A program made the position numbers and the translations under genes. Below are positions 12,328 to 23,375 of a DNA stretch of 64,000 nucleotides, piece after piece. The DNA is from Thalassia testudinum (Eukaryota; Streptophyta; Magnoliopsida; Alismatales; Hydrocharitaceae): positions 20,337,001 to 20,401,000 of the forward strand of contig JAZHRO010000019.1 of assembly GCA_037157565.1 (NCBI GenBank), in the 5' to 3' direction. The notes beneath the pieces are model-generated. The model made no database searches and was not told the origin of the DNA. It saw only the letters and a program-made list of their open reading frames with translations. How positions within the stretch are numbered: position 1 is the stretch's first letter; every line of letters starts with the position of its first letter.

Positions 12328-12651
12328 ATCTTTAACTCATTGACCTAGGTGACACTCTTTAGCAACTCCCTCATCAATATAAGCCCAACTTCCATGTGAA
12401 ATATTGATGGAAGAATGATTTAATCAAAATCAAGCTTGCTAAGATAATCAAAACTGAAAATGCATCCTATCAATCTCATTATGACATGATAAGATTTAGA
12501 AGTTTTCTCTCCAAATGGAGGTGCAAATTTTCTCATTCACCAATTTCGTCTAGTGGATGGGGAATGGTGTTTCAAAAAATTATTGTCTTGGCAGTGTTCA
12601 ACATGTGTACACAGTTAGCATTCACCCTCCAACAATCTTTGTAGACAAATA
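12328..12651 (+). repeat. 4.4-kb tandem unit 2, first segment
   Basis: Starts with AAGAGATATCTTTAACTCA and is cut at 12651 by the copia-type element, whose duplication AAATA is at 12647-12651. The unit resumes at 17549. Confidence 0.8.
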
Positions 12652-14329
12652 TGTAAGTTTCCCTAAACAGGAGGGGGTGACGTAATAATTGCGGAAATAA
12701 AATATAAACAATCTCACAAGATGCAATCACACAAAGTACACAAAGTATTTTTAGGTGGAAACCCAAACCGGGTGAAAACCACCACCTAACCCTCTCGAGT
12801 TAGGATTTTCTGATCAACCAAGTTGATCAAAATCCACTAAATGAGTCACTTTAAACGAGGGTGATTCAACCTCAAATACAACCACGCTACTTAGACGAGG
12901 GTAGCATACCTCAACCCCTTCTCTTCACGAGAAGGATTTTGTCTCGCGAAGGAGAAGGGAATTCGCAAAGCGAATACCCAACCAAATAACAAAGATAAAA
13001 CAAGTAATCCTATAGAGCCAACAAAGTAATATTTAACCTAAGCTTCTATAGGAAATAGGATGCTTCCCTTTGAAAGGAGTGCGTCGATGATGCAGATGCG
13101 TGAGCCACCCGACGGTGCAACTTCGCTCTCATGAACTATGGGGGGAGAGCGGGTGCGCGAAGGCTTGATGCTCTCAAGATGTAAAACTAGCGCTTAGAGA
13201 GCAAGAGAGACACAAAATGGTTTGAAAGTGTATTGCAAGGTGTGTCTTGGTGTTTCTTGGTGTGTGTTTGTGTTGCAAAGGTTCCCCTCTATTTATAGAG
13301 GCCTTAGGAAGGCTTAGGAACGGTTCTATAGCCGTTGGGTGCAAAGCCCAAGAGAATCAGCCCGAAATCAGGAACAATCATTGTTCTGACAGGCTTATCA
13401 GACGTCTAATTCTGGCATCAGACGTTTGGAAGTTCACTTTAAGACGTCTGATTTTGGGCGGGTTCCTTCCTGACTTGAATCAGACCTAAACAGGGTTCTT
13501 GTGCAAGTCCATCAGACGACATATGGGACGTCTGGCACTATGTCTGGACGTCTGGAAACCTACTTTTTCTGTGGGAATGGATTTCCAAATGTTGCAACGG
13601 CTAGAAAATCTCTGAGAAGAGATTTTGGGTCAGTCGAGGCAAAACAGTCAATTATCAGACGTCTGGAAATTCCTATGGATGTCTGATAAGGCTCTAACGG
13701 TCACATTCTTGACTGTTCGCTAAGCCAGCCAACGGTCCACTAATTGGACATCTGGCAAAGTCATCAGACGTCTCCTAAGACGTCTGGTCTAAGGTCTGGA
13801 CGTCTGATTTCATCAGACAGAACTAACTATGTCCAGCGTAATAGTTATCAGACGTCTGAATCAACAGTCAGACGTCTTAAAACACTTTATCAGACGTCTG
13901 ATTTTGGAATTAGACATCTGGAAACTCTGTCTGAACCCTATATTGGTTTTCTAAGTACTCTACAGAAAACCTAAGTATCCTAGGGTTGTGCCAGTGTTCC
14001 TAGGACTACTGTTAGGGTACTTTGAGGCTCTTTAACATAATTTTCTAAGGAAATAAAGAACAAGAAAATAACGACAAATGTACATGAAAGGAATCAAATG
14101 GAATTCTATCCTATTCTTTTTGTCCTTCCATCTTCAATCTATCGCTCCTCGCGAATCCCCTCTGTTCTCCATCAAGCTCCTCCAATCCGTCCTGGATGCG
14201 AGCTCGAATTCCGTCTAAACACGTTTACATTTGCAATTGACTTGAAATCTACGACTCCAAGTGCAAATGTTAAATAACACGTGTTTTGTTATCATCAAAA
14301 CAAATGATCGTGGTGCTTTAGCACCAACA
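12652..14329 (-). repeat. 3' LTR of gag-only copia element
   Basis: Starts TGTAAGTTTCCC and ends GCACCAACA on the plus strand (TGTTGGTGC...TTACA on the element strand). About a dozen GACGTC palindromes lie at 13397-13920, upstream of the TATA box (minus strand, plus 13290-13297) in element orientation, that is in U3. Plus-strand frames at 13247-13974 come from the palindromes and are not genes. Confidence 0.9.
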
Positions 14330-14345
14330 ATCTCCCCCTTTTTGA
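14330..14345 (-). other. Polypurine tract of gag-only copia element
   Basis: On the minus strand AAAAAGGGGGAGAT directly abuts the 3' LTR (TGTTGG), the expected position for the plus-strand DNA primer. A second similar run lies near 14382-14397. Confidence 0.85.
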
Positions 14346-14665
14346 TGATGACAAAATCGTAAATAATAATGCAGAAAATCCTCCCCCTTTTTGACATTAT
14401 CAAAAAGGTTTAATTGATTTTAAATTTTCTATAACTCCCCCTTAAGACATGCTCTTCTATAAATTTCTTTTAACAAAGGTGATGTCCTCTCCCTTTTTTT
14501 TTTTATAACAACAAGATAGCTATTTTTTTTCTCTCCCTTTCTAAAGGAAATTTAGCTACCTTATATCTCCCCCTTAAAAATTTACAATTGCTCATAAAAT
14601 TTTTTTTAACTCCCCCTATCTAAATGCTAATGATAAAAAGATAGGGTGAAGAATTTTTATCTCAC
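14346..14665. other. 3' untranslated part of copia internal region
   Basis: Between the gag stop and the polypurine tract. On the minus strand it has several G-rich GGGGGAG runs separated by AT-rich stretches, a pattern also seen at 36230-36469 in the copia relic. No coding sequence. Confidence 0.6.
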
Positions 14666-15457
14666 CTACCATGGCCAATAAAATGGCCCGAATGGTGGTG
14701 GTGGATGCCACATCGGATGGGGCTCCCATCCGTAGCTTGGAGGCCTAGGCATTGGCGCCGGTCTCCAATCTGGTGGTCGACGTGCGGCGGATCCATTGTT
14801 TGTTCGCCGTCTCGTCGGTCTTCTTATTCTCCTCCTTGGTCTACTTCTTGGTTCTCCCAACTTGAGTTGACCAGCTTTGAGTTTGTAGGTCCAGTCCTTT
14901 GTGTTGTAATTATCCCTGAACCCTACAAAATAAGATTCTAATTCTTTTTTCGGTATCCAAGTGGGCTTGGATCCGGATCTGTTAGCGGGTCTCCTTGATG
15001 GAGATCCTTTCTCAACCTTAGGGCTATATAGGTTATCTACCCTATTTATCAATTTATTTGATTTCTCCCTAAGACATGCAAGTTCATTTTCTATAATATT
15101 CATCTTAGTCTTTAAATCAGAAATTTCTATTTTTAGACTAACATTTTCCTCAATCAATTTATTATTTTCATTGAAGAGGTTATGATTTTCTAATAATAGG
15201 TTATCATTTTTAGGACTAGCTTCTAGGTCCTTGAGTTTTATTTCTAATCTTTCATTTTCACTTTTAAGAAAACTAAGGTTCTTTTTAATGTTTTTATTTT
15301 CTATCTTAAGTGCTTTACTAACGTCAAATAGTTCATTAAAAGCTTCTTGTAAATCGAGATTTACCTCATTGTCGGAGTCGTCGCTGTCATTGTCACTTTT
15401 TCCGATTGCCATGAAACCAAGGCACGCGGTTTCCTTCTCCTCGAGATCTTCTTCCAA
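14666..15457 (-). CDS. gag: Copia Gag, C-terminal coiled-coil part
   Basis: 263 residues. An acidic N-terminus with LGFMAIGKSDND is followed by a long heptad-like coiled coil (about residues 30-135, rich in E/K/N/L: NIKKNLSFLKSENERLEIKL). Then comes a basic SPSRRPANRSGSKPTWIPK segment, an Arg-rich stretch (about 205-225) and a Pro/Trp-rich tail. The protein at 35224-36111 is clearly homologous. Proteins of this layout follow the nucleocapsid in Sirevirus-like copia Gag. It is in the same frame as the gag start at 15793; a TGA at 15491-15493 separates the two parts. There is no zinc knuckle, so the middle of Gag appears deleted. Confidence 0.75.
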   Translation of the reverse strand: MEEDLEEKETACLGFMAIGKSDNDSDDSDNEVNLDLQEAFNELFDVSKALKIENKNIKKNLSFLKSENERLEIKLKDLEASPKNDNLLLENHNLFNENNKLIEENVSLKIEISDLKTKMNIIENELACLREKSNKLINRVDNLYSPKVEKGSPSRRPANRSGSKPTWIPKKELESYFVGFRDNYNTKDWTYKLKAGQLKLGEPRSRPRRRIRRPTRRRTNNGSAARRPPDWRPAPMPRPPSYGWEPHPMWHPPPPFGPFYWPW

Positions 15458-15490
15458 GCTCGTCTCCTCATGAGTGTCTTCTAACTTCCT

Positions 15491-15793
15491 TCATATCTCA
15501 TGGGCGGTAGTGCACTCTCGGATTTGCTCAAACTCTTTCGGACTCAATGTGTAAAACAAGGCATTCATTGCCTTTACGTTGAGGTTGAGATTCCGAACCT
15601 GATCTTTCGAGTAACCTCTTGCGGGTTTCTTGGGAATCACAAATGCGGATTCACATTTTTCCCACACCCAGAAGTCGTAGGCCTGCAACCACATAGTCAT
15701 ACGATTTTTCCAATAAACGAAATCTATACTTGCAAAGTATGGTGGTCGCGAGGTATCGTGTCCTTTGGTGCACACGAATGCTTTTCCCTCCAT
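15491..15793 (-). CDS. gag: Copia Gag, N-terminal part (stop-truncated)
   Basis: 100 residues with the N-terminal copia Gag pattern (UBN2/DUF4219-like): a RPPYF motif, YWKNRMTMWLQAYDFWVW near residues 28-45, and a later NALFYTLSPKEFEQI block followed by AHEI. In the family the next residue is normally Trp; here the codon is TGA, which looks like a TGG-to-TGA change. Reading on in the same frame joins it to the coiled-coil part at 15457, so one substitution splits a Gag of about 376 residues. It starts 58 bp downstream of the 5' LTR (15851). As Gag it would form the virus-like particle that packages element RNA. Confidence 0.75.
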   Translation of the reverse strand: MEGKAFVCTKGHDTSRPPYFASIDFVYWKNRMTMWLQAYDFWVWEKCESAFVIPKKPARGYSKDQVRNLNLNVKAMNALFYTLSPKEFEQIRECTTAHEI

Positions 15794-15833
15794 ATCTAGA
15801 TCCTCTCCGGTTTGTAACGCCGATAACTCGAGA

Positions 15834-15848
15834 CCTGCTCAGATACCA
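15834..15848 (-). other. Primer-binding site, initiator tRNA-Met
   Basis: On the minus strand TGGTATCTGAGC begins 2 nt after the 5' LTR. It matches the common plant tRNA-iMet site TGGTATCAGAGC with one substitution. Confidence 0.85.
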
Positions 15849-15850
15849 AC

Positions 15851-17548
15851 TGTAAGTTTCCCTAAATAGGAGGGGGTGACGTAATAATTACGGAAATAAA
15901 ATATAAACAATCTCACAAGATGCAATCACACAAAGTACACAAAGTATTTTTAGGTGGAAACCCAAACCGGGTGAAAACCACCACCTAACCCTCTCGAGTT
16001 AGGATTTTCCGATCAACCAAGTTGATCAAAATCCACTAAATGAATCACTTTAAAACGAGGGTGATTCAACCTCAAATACAACCACGCTACTTAGATGAGG
16101 GTAGCGTACCTCAACCCCTTCTCTTCACGAGAAGGATTTTGTCTCGTGAAGGAGACGGGAATTCACAAAGCGAATACCCAACCAAATAACAAAGATAAAA
16201 CAAGTAATCCTATAGAGCCAACAAAGTAATATTTAACCTAAGCTTCTATAGGAAATAGGATGCTTCCCTTTGAAAGGAGTGAGTCGACGACACGGATACG
16301 TGAGCCACGCGACGGCGCAACTTCGCTCTCGTGAACTATGGCGGGAGAGCGGGTGCGCGAAGGCTTGATGCTCCAAGATGTAGAACTAGCGCTTAGAGAG
16401 CAAGAGAGACACAAAATGGTTTGAAAGTGTATTGCAAGGTGTGTCTTGGTGTTTCTTGGTGTGTGTTTGTGTTGCAAAGGTTCCCCTCTATTTATAGAGG
16501 CCTTAGGAAGGCTTAGGAACGGTTCTATAGCCGTTGGGTGCAAAGCCCAAGAGAATTAGCCCGAAATCAGGAACAATCATTGTTCTGACAGGCTTATCGG
16601 ACGTCTAATTCTAGCATCAGACGTCTGGAAGTTCACTTTAAGACGTCTGATTTCAAGGTCAGACGTATGATTTTGGGCGGGTTCCTTCCTGACTTGAATC
16701 AGATCTAAACAGGGTTCTTGTGCAAGTCCATCAGACGACATATGGGACGTCTGGCACTATGTCTGGACGTCTGAAAACCTACTTTTTCTGTGGGAATGGA
16801 TTTCCAAACGTTGCAACGGCTAGAAAATCTCTGAGAAGAGATTTTGGGTCAGTCGAGGCAAAACGGTCAATTATCAGACGTCTGGAAATTCCTATGGACG
16901 TCTGATAAGGCTCTAACGGCCACATTCTTGACTGTTCGCTAAGCCAGCCAACGGTCCACTAATTGGACGTCTGGCAAAGTCATCAAACGTCTCCTAAGAC
17001 GTCTGGTCTAAGGTCTGGACATCTGATTTCATCAGACAGAACTAACTATGTCCAGCCTAATAGTTATCAGACGTCTGAATCAACAGTCAGACGTCTTAAA
17101 ACACTTTATCAGACGTCTGATTTTGGAATTAGACGTCTGGAAACTCTGTTTGAACCCTATATTGGTTTTCTAAGTACTCTACAGAAAACCTAAGTATCCT
17201 AGGGTTGTGCCGGTGTTCCTAGGACTACTGTTAGGGTACTTTGAGGCTCTTTAACATAATTTTCTAAGGAAATAAAGAGCAAGAAAATAACGACAAATGT
17301 ACATGAAAGGAATAAAATGGAATTCTATCCTATTCTTATTGTCCTTCCATCTTCAATCTATCGCTCCTCGCGAATCCCCTCTGTTCTCCATCAAGCTCGT
17401 CCAATCCGTCCTGGATGCGAGCTCGAATTCCGTCTAAACACATCTACATTTGCAATTGATCTGAAATCTACGACTCCAAGTGCAAATGTTAAATAACACG
17501 TGTTTTGTTATCATCAAAACAAATGATCGTGGTGCTCTAGCACCAACA
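15851..17548 (-). repeat. 5' LTR of gag-only copia element
   Basis: 1698 bp, collinear with 12652-14329 apart from a 20-bp stretch present only here (near 16641-16660) that contains an extra palindrome-like CAGACGTATGA. GACGTC copies lie at about 16600-17150. The plus frames at 16720-17193 are copies of those at 13501-13974 and are not genes. Confidence 0.9.
16489..16496 (-). promoter_or_regulatory. TATA box of copia 5' LTR
   Basis: TATAAATA on the minus strand inside the near-palindrome CCTCTATTTATAGAGG. The same box is at 13290-13297 in the 3' LTR and at 37603-37610 (plus strand) in the copia relic LTR. Confidence 0.65.
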
Positions 17549-18992
17549 AAATATTCCCACCACTATTCTCCTAAGCACATATTTTCTACAGTTACATCCT
17601 TCAAGACCACCATTTTCTTAGTTTGCTAGAGTAAATTGACACCACATTTGGCACTCTTTTGAGTAATGATTTCAAGCTTGTTGGTTGGCCTACTCAAGGT
17701 AGGCATTCAATATGAAGAGTGATGGGAACCTAGATATGGTAGGGATTCAATATGAAGAGAGACGAGAGTTGAGAAATTAGGGTAAGCAAAATATGGAGTC
17801 CTAGCCAAATCTATCCTGACCCGATTACAACACTTTTTAACATATGTTTTCTAATTATATGCTATTAGGTTGCTCAAATGAAAATTTGTTTATGACATTG
17901 ATAAGTAAAATTTTTTTGCAAATCTTTAGATCGATAATGTGTTATAGTAAAGTGCATCATATTCCTTTTTCTAAGAATATTATTGTTTATTATTATTGTA
18001 CTATTCGAGAGATATGTTGATTCTCAACATAAAAAATTTAAAACCAGCTAGAGATGAGCTTAACATCTTGATAATTGACTAAATACTTCTTCATTTTTCT
18101 TGATATATATGTATAATCTGATCTTATTTCTTGCTGATTGCCATTTCATAGAACATAGCAGACAAAAGTGTATAGGATTGAGAGATATCATATCTCGATA
18201 CAAATCTTTTCATTTACAATAAATGGTTTTGTAAATGTGCCAGACTTTGTCCATCATTTATTCATGTCAGAATTTATTTCAAACCACTATATAATATCAT
18301 TTCTATCCCAAAAACACATCCACCACAAATTTGTGGAGGTTTCATGTTTTTCCTAAAAGGTGGGTGCATCCTAATCCTTGCCTTAGATTGATAAGCCATG
18401 GAGGTATATGTTATGATTAGGAATGAGAGAACTAGCAAACTTGAGAGCCATCTTGGAATTGCCATGTTTTAAGTATGATTGCCAATATAATCTTTCGGTG
18501 CCAATGACTTTGAAATGTATGTCGACATTTCATGTCTTTATAGTAAACACTCATAACCCTTACAATGGTATGTTACTAATGGAAACTGAAAAATTATTAG
18601 CTATCTATTGTCATATTGTAGTTGTTACATGCCATTACTCGTTTGAAACAATCCTGTTGCTTGCTTTTTTTATGATCAGCTACTTTGCAAGGAACCTTTA
18701 AGCATCTTATCATTGTAGTTACCTATTTGCTTATATTTCGTATAAGAATGTATTTACTGAGGTTATTAAACTTCCTCTGCGTTAATGATAGTTTCTATAC
18801 GGTGAAGGTTACTTGTATAAAATTCTAATCGTTGCAAAGTTTGTGATCATGCTATGGACTTTACCAACTACTAATCCTAGATTCCGTTATTCTGATAAAC
18901 TTGGAAAATAATGAAAATGATACAAACTATTGCACATCTGGTCATGGGATCAGTGAGGATGCATGTCCAAAAGATAGAAACTCCATGGAATG
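17549..18992 (+). repeat. 4.4-kb tandem unit 2, second segment
   Basis: Resumes with ATATTCCCACCACTATTCTCC after the copia element and runs to the CTCCATGGAATG marker, where the third-family fragment begins. The 40-bp minisatellite has two copies near 17705-17745. About 2 kb of the unit (equivalent to 29283-31327 of unit 3) is missing between here and 27097. Confidence 0.8.
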
Positions 18993-19780
18993 TGATTGCA
19001 CAGCAATCATACAACCTAATCTACCTGAATAAGTTAGAATCTAGCATAACTTAGGAATAATGCATGCATAAACATTATAATTTGCATAGTAGTTTGATAG
19101 CCTTATAGATAAAATTGCCATTTTATGCTCTAAAAGAGAAATGAAATTGATTACAGATGATCTAAGGCCGCAAAAGATAGATCATACCATACAGATCTGA
19201 TTAGGATAGACGAGAGTCCAGTGCTTCCAAATCGTCTTCATCAGACATCCATAGCATCACATGCAACCCATAGAATAACGAAGGCTAAGGAGCAAGATGA
19301 CAGAGATCCAAGCCTCAGATGTAACATCCAATTGCACAGATTGATCCGGATCAACAATCGCAGTCCAATGGCGCAAAAATCATCTCAATCAGAGGCCTAC
19401 AACACTGTCTACAAAGCAAGGAAAATGAATAGCCATGATGGCACCACGTGGCGCCATCACAGCCACCCCTCACTGTGCCTTCAATCTCTGAAGAAGTTCC
19501 CCACACCTTGTGGGCTGTTGGATCGTCATGCACTGGCCACAAGTGTGCCACGTCAATTGCTCTTCACCGCACCCTCATCAACCAAGAGAAGATCTCAACC
19601 GTTTTTGGATCTCCATCCAAAAGTTGAGAGCAGTCAAGCATTGATATGGAATCGCAACACAACAATGAGCGTAGCGCGTTGGTTACCGCACCCGTACACG
19701 AGCGAGAGGTGTAGGATTGAGCCACGCTGCGCACCAAATTGGGAAGGCGGTGGCCCTCGAAGCAATTGGACCGTCGGATG
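18993..19780 (+). repeat. Third-family LTR fragment (5' part)
   Basis: Begins with a small hairpin (TGATTG, CACAG loop, CAATCA) and a segment similar to 21063-21130 (AGAATCTAGCATAACTTAG against AGAACTTAGCATAAGTTAG). It becomes GC-richer toward 19700, as an LTR U3 would, and contains CCGTCGGATG. It stops abruptly at gypsy reverse-transcriptase sequence near 19781. The 187-residue plus frame at 19221-19784 crosses that junction and shows no known domain, so I do not call it a gene. Confidence 0.45.
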
Positions 19781-21062
19781 GTGATAGAAGGTTTTCAGAC
19801 CATATTTGGATCAGTTTGTGGTGGTATTCATTGACGACGTGCTCGTTTACTCGTGGGATCAGGCACAGCATGAACAACATCTACGGATGATTCTAGACAC
19901 TTTGAGATGACGCAGGTTGTATGCCAAGTACAACAAGTGCGAGTTTTGGTTGAGGCAGGTGACTTTCTTGAGCCACGTGATCTTAAGGGATGGTTTGGCT
20001 GTGGATCCAGCCAAGGTTGAGGCCGTACTCAAGTGGGAGAGGCCACATACAGTGACAGAGATACGCAACTTTTTGGGATTGGCAGGTTACTATCGGTGGT
20101 TTATCAGGGGATTCTCGCAGATTGCGTGTCCTATGACTCAGTTGACCCGGAAGGACGTGCCCTTTGCCTGGACAGATGCTTGTGAGGCATGTTTTCAGGA
20201 GTTGAAGGAGTGACATACTTTAGCTCCTGTGCTTACCATCCCAGACAGCAGTGGCGGTTTTGTGGTCTACACAGACACTTCATTGCAGGGGTTAGGGGGT
20301 GTGCTCATGCTGCGGGTCACGTTGTTGCTTACGCTTCACGGCAACTGAAGCCCCATGAGCATAGTTACCCTACCCATGATTTAGAGCTGGCAGTTGTTGT
20401 CTTCATGTTGAAGACATGGAGGAATTACCTTTATGGTGAGACTTTTGAGATTTTCACAGATCATAAGAGCCTCAGGTACTTGTTTAACCTGAAGGAGCTT
20501 AACATGAGACAGAGATGTTGGTTAGAGCTCCTGAAGGACTATGACTGCAGCATCTCCTACCATCCGGGGAAGGCCAACGTGGTGGCTGATGCCTTAAGCA
20601 GAAAGGCACCTGCCTACTTGGCCAGTCTACAGGCATAGAGTTGGAGGCTTATTGAGGAGTTGGGCAGTTGGCGACCCCGGGAGTCACAGGGGTATTGTGG
20701 GGCAGTGACTGTGACACGACAGACGCAACCAGAGCTGATAGACCGCATCATTGCAGGACATATGACAGATCTGTACTTACAGACAATGCAAGATAGAGTG
20801 CTATTAGGGGACCCAGGAGACTTTTCTTTTACAGACGAGGTGCTGCACATGAGGGAATGATTGTGCGTTCCCAGGGACGAGGAGTTTTTGAGAGAGCTCC
20901 TAACGGAGGCGCACAGGTCCAGGTTTACCATACATCCCGAGAACACAAAGATGTATCATGATATGAGGCACAACTTTTGGTGCAGAGGGATGAAGCGGGA
21001 TGTGGGTGAGTTCGTGCAGTAGTGTTTGGTGTGCCAGCAGGTGAAGGTCGAGCACCAGAGCT
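19781..21062 (+). pseudogene. pol: Decayed gypsy pol: RT end, RNase H, integrase zinc finger
   Basis: Collinear with residues 806-1230 of the young gypsy polyprotein. Recognisable pieces are the RT catalytic block FIDDVLVYS (near 19830), FLGLAGYYR, RNase H motifs [20 protein letters not shown] and [11 protein letters not shown] (near 20580), and the integrase zinc-binding region (HPENTKMYH and CLVCQQ near 20935-21050). It is broken by several stops, many explained by C-to-T changes (CAG to TAG, CGA to TGA), and by a small indel near 20307. The part encoding Gag, protease and most of RT is absent. An LTR-like sequence interrupts it at 21063. Confidence 0.88.
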
Positions 21063-22180
21063 CTTAATTAACCTAGATTAAGCTAGAACTTAGCATAAGT
21101 TAGGGCTATTCATGCATACATACGCATTATCTGCATCTTTACTGCCCTTCTTTAGCTATGCATGAAATAATGTTATAATGTGCTGATTAAGTGCATTATG
21201 TGATTGCAGGCAATAAGCAGATCTAGAGCAGGATCTGAAGTTGGATCTAGAATAACGAGAGTTGCAGTAGAGCTGGGGCAGAAGGCTTAGATTAGATGTA
21301 GGAATAATAATGTAAGGGGGTTAAAAGTTTGCTATTCTATTAAGTAGGAATAAAGTAGTAAAATGTGAAAAGCTTAGGTCCATCCTAGCCTTAGGATAAC
21401 CTAGAGACTTCCCCAAGCCTTAACCACCCTTAGATTAGGTCACAACACCCTAGGAAGCCTTAAAACCCTAGTTCCAGCCCTTATCTGGATGTCCAGATGA
21501 TTTATAGGACGTCCAGGATACTTAGCCATCTCCTGCACACCTCAAACCCACTCTTGCAGTGTTATTGGATGTCCAGATACTTTGTCAGACGTTCAATTTC
21601 TGCAGAGTACCCAAAATAGAACCCTGATTTCCCCCTGACTCAAATTGGACATCCAGAACTGAAGTCTGGACTTCTGATTTTTGAGTATAAGTCGTTTGAT
21701 CCTATTATTGGACGTCTGATGCTGGTCTCCAGTCCCTGTTTTGAGATTTAAGTCTTGATCTTGGATCTCTAGCTCCCTAAACCCATTCCAACCTCATAGG
21801 AACCTAAATTAAGGTGCCTTAACCCTATTACATCACCTCTAGACCTACCTAAGGACCTAATTAGGTCCTCAACAAACCCAATTGACTTAGATCAAAGTCA
21901 ATTACCTTCACCTAAGTCAATTGGACTCATTGAGTCCAATTGAGCTTAGATCTCAACCCACACAAGTTTAATTGGACTTGGTGAGAGTCCAATTGACCTA
22001 AACCCAACCGAATTGAGTTATTCTAATCTCAATTAGGTTCACACTCATTCAATTAAACTTAGGTTAAGTTTAATTGTATTTTCCCCTTAGCAATTAGGGT
22101 TTGTAACCCTAATTTAAGACCTACACCTACCTAAACCCCTTAGGACCTAACCTAAGCCACCTAGCCACATAGAGCACAAC

Positions 22181-22202
22181 CACACACACACACACACACA
22201 CA
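22181..22202. repeat. (CA)11 microsatellite
   Basis: Uninterrupted CA repeat upstream of the palindromes in the third-family LTR. Confidence 0.95.
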
Positions 22203-22261
22203 CCATTCATGCACACATTTCTCTAGAATTTTCTAGAGAGCTCTTGAGATGGCGCCACCTG

Positions 22262-22285
22262 TTGGTTGCTAAATTTAGCAACCAA
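22262..22285. other. Perfect 24-bp palindrome
   Basis: Left arm TTGGTTGCTAAA is followed directly by its exact reverse complement. Just upstream, TCTCTAGAA and TTCTAGAGA form another stem near 22213-22232, and CTCTCTAGAGAG follows near 22366, so this is a cluster of palindromes upstream of the presumed TATA box. Confidence 0.9.
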
Positions 22286-23375
22286 GAGGAATTCAAATTG
22301 AGATCCACAATTCTTGGATCTCATAGACCATCTCCACCCACATGTGGCCGGCCACTCTTGGGCTCTCTCTAGAGAGTTCTACACCTCTCTAGAGAAAAGC
22401 CATTGGGTTTATAAAAAGACCCCTTGGGTGGCCATGCACCCCCATTCACTTCCTTGGCATTTCATTCCACTTAGGCTAGCCACTTCCATCTTCACTCCAC
22501 CTCCACGAGTTGAGCACCACCATGGAGGCCACCATCTCCACACCAGGAAGCTGGATCAGCTCCCCAACCTCTCTCCAAGGGCTGGCCTAAGCTCCATTGG
22601 CCGCCCCTCCTTCTTCTCTCAGCCACTCAAAGGCCATCGGAGACCACCTCCGAATGCCCTTCCTTCTGCTAGATTAGTAGCTTAGCTTTTCGTATATTTA
22701 CTACTTTTATTTACTTCTTAGTAGTGTAGTCTTACTTCTCCCCCAATGATGCATGCGAAATCCCCTCGTTGATTCTTGTATGCAATCGTTTTCTGGTAGC
22801 TAGGTTTAATTTTTAAGCATTCATGTATAAGCTTTCCTCTAGATTGCCTTATGCAACAACTCCCCAATGATGAATGAAATTGCATTATTATATATATCTC
22901 TTATGTGTTTGAAATCACCATGAGTTGAATGATTATCATATTTGCATGCCTGTTCTTTAACTATCTATATATTACGCACCAGCATGTCATTTCTGGAGGA
23001 TATCGAAAATTTGACAATAAATGCTTTCTCCATAACTAATCACCACCTCACTAGAATCGTGCGCACAAAAACTCACACATTCACTTTTGTGATTTACTTG
23101 ACGCATGCGCATGTGATCCGTGTTAATAACAGGAGCGGTGAAGTCTTAGTTAGGAGATTGGAAACTGGCGTGCATCTTTAAACAAAGTAGAGCGGCTTTA
23201 AAAATAAAAGATCGATTTCAAAAGCGAAAACAATGCCTCCCAGAGACGAACGACTGGGACTCAAAGTCTCATTATTTTTATAAAATAATATCTTTGTTGG
23301 ATCGTATTTCGCGACTATACTGTGACGCATTCCTTTTCATATCAAAAATGCGATCTACGATTTTTCCCAACAGGC

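Larger units (their letters stand above)
12652..17548 (-). mobile_element. Non-autonomous copia element with gag only (TR-GAG type)
   Basis: Complete structure on the minus strand: two LTRs (15851-17548 as 5', 12652-14329 as 3'), a 1.5-kb internal region, a primer site, a polypurine tract and the 5-bp duplication AAATA at 12647-12651 and 17549-17553. The internal region encodes only Gag-like protein; there is no room for protease, integrase, reverse transcriptase or RNase H. By eye the LTRs differ by roughly two percent plus a 20-bp indel near 16641-16660, so this is an older insertion than the gypsy element at 54092. Pol functions would have to come from a relative, probably a Sirevirus/Maximus-like copia. 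Confidence 0.88.
21063..23375 (+). mobile_element. Third-family LTR inserted in gypsy pol relic
   Basis: Gypsy integrase sequence is split between ...GAGCACCAGAG (to 21062) and GCTGTTACAGCC (from about 23376), so these 2.3 kb are an insertion. They have an LTR layout: a start resembling 18993, GGACGTCC/GGATGTCCAGA motifs at 21484-21740, a (CA)11 run, palindromes at 22210-22290, TTATAAAAAG near 22410, a C-rich leader and a TAGTGTAGTC block like that at the left window end. Terminal TG/CA and the target duplication are unclear. The frame at 22314-22685 lies in the leader and shows no domain. Confidence 0.55.

Noticed and set aside
13501..13974. Short plus-strand frames rich in RRL and TSD peptides, repeated at 16720-17193
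   Set aside because: They are translations of the AGACGTCTGG motif. The same peptides appear in all frames and on both strands wherever the motif is dense.
19221..19784. 187-residue frame at the chimeric junction
   Set aside because: No recognisable domain, low-quality composition, and it ends at a rearrangement between LTR-like sequence and gypsy RT.
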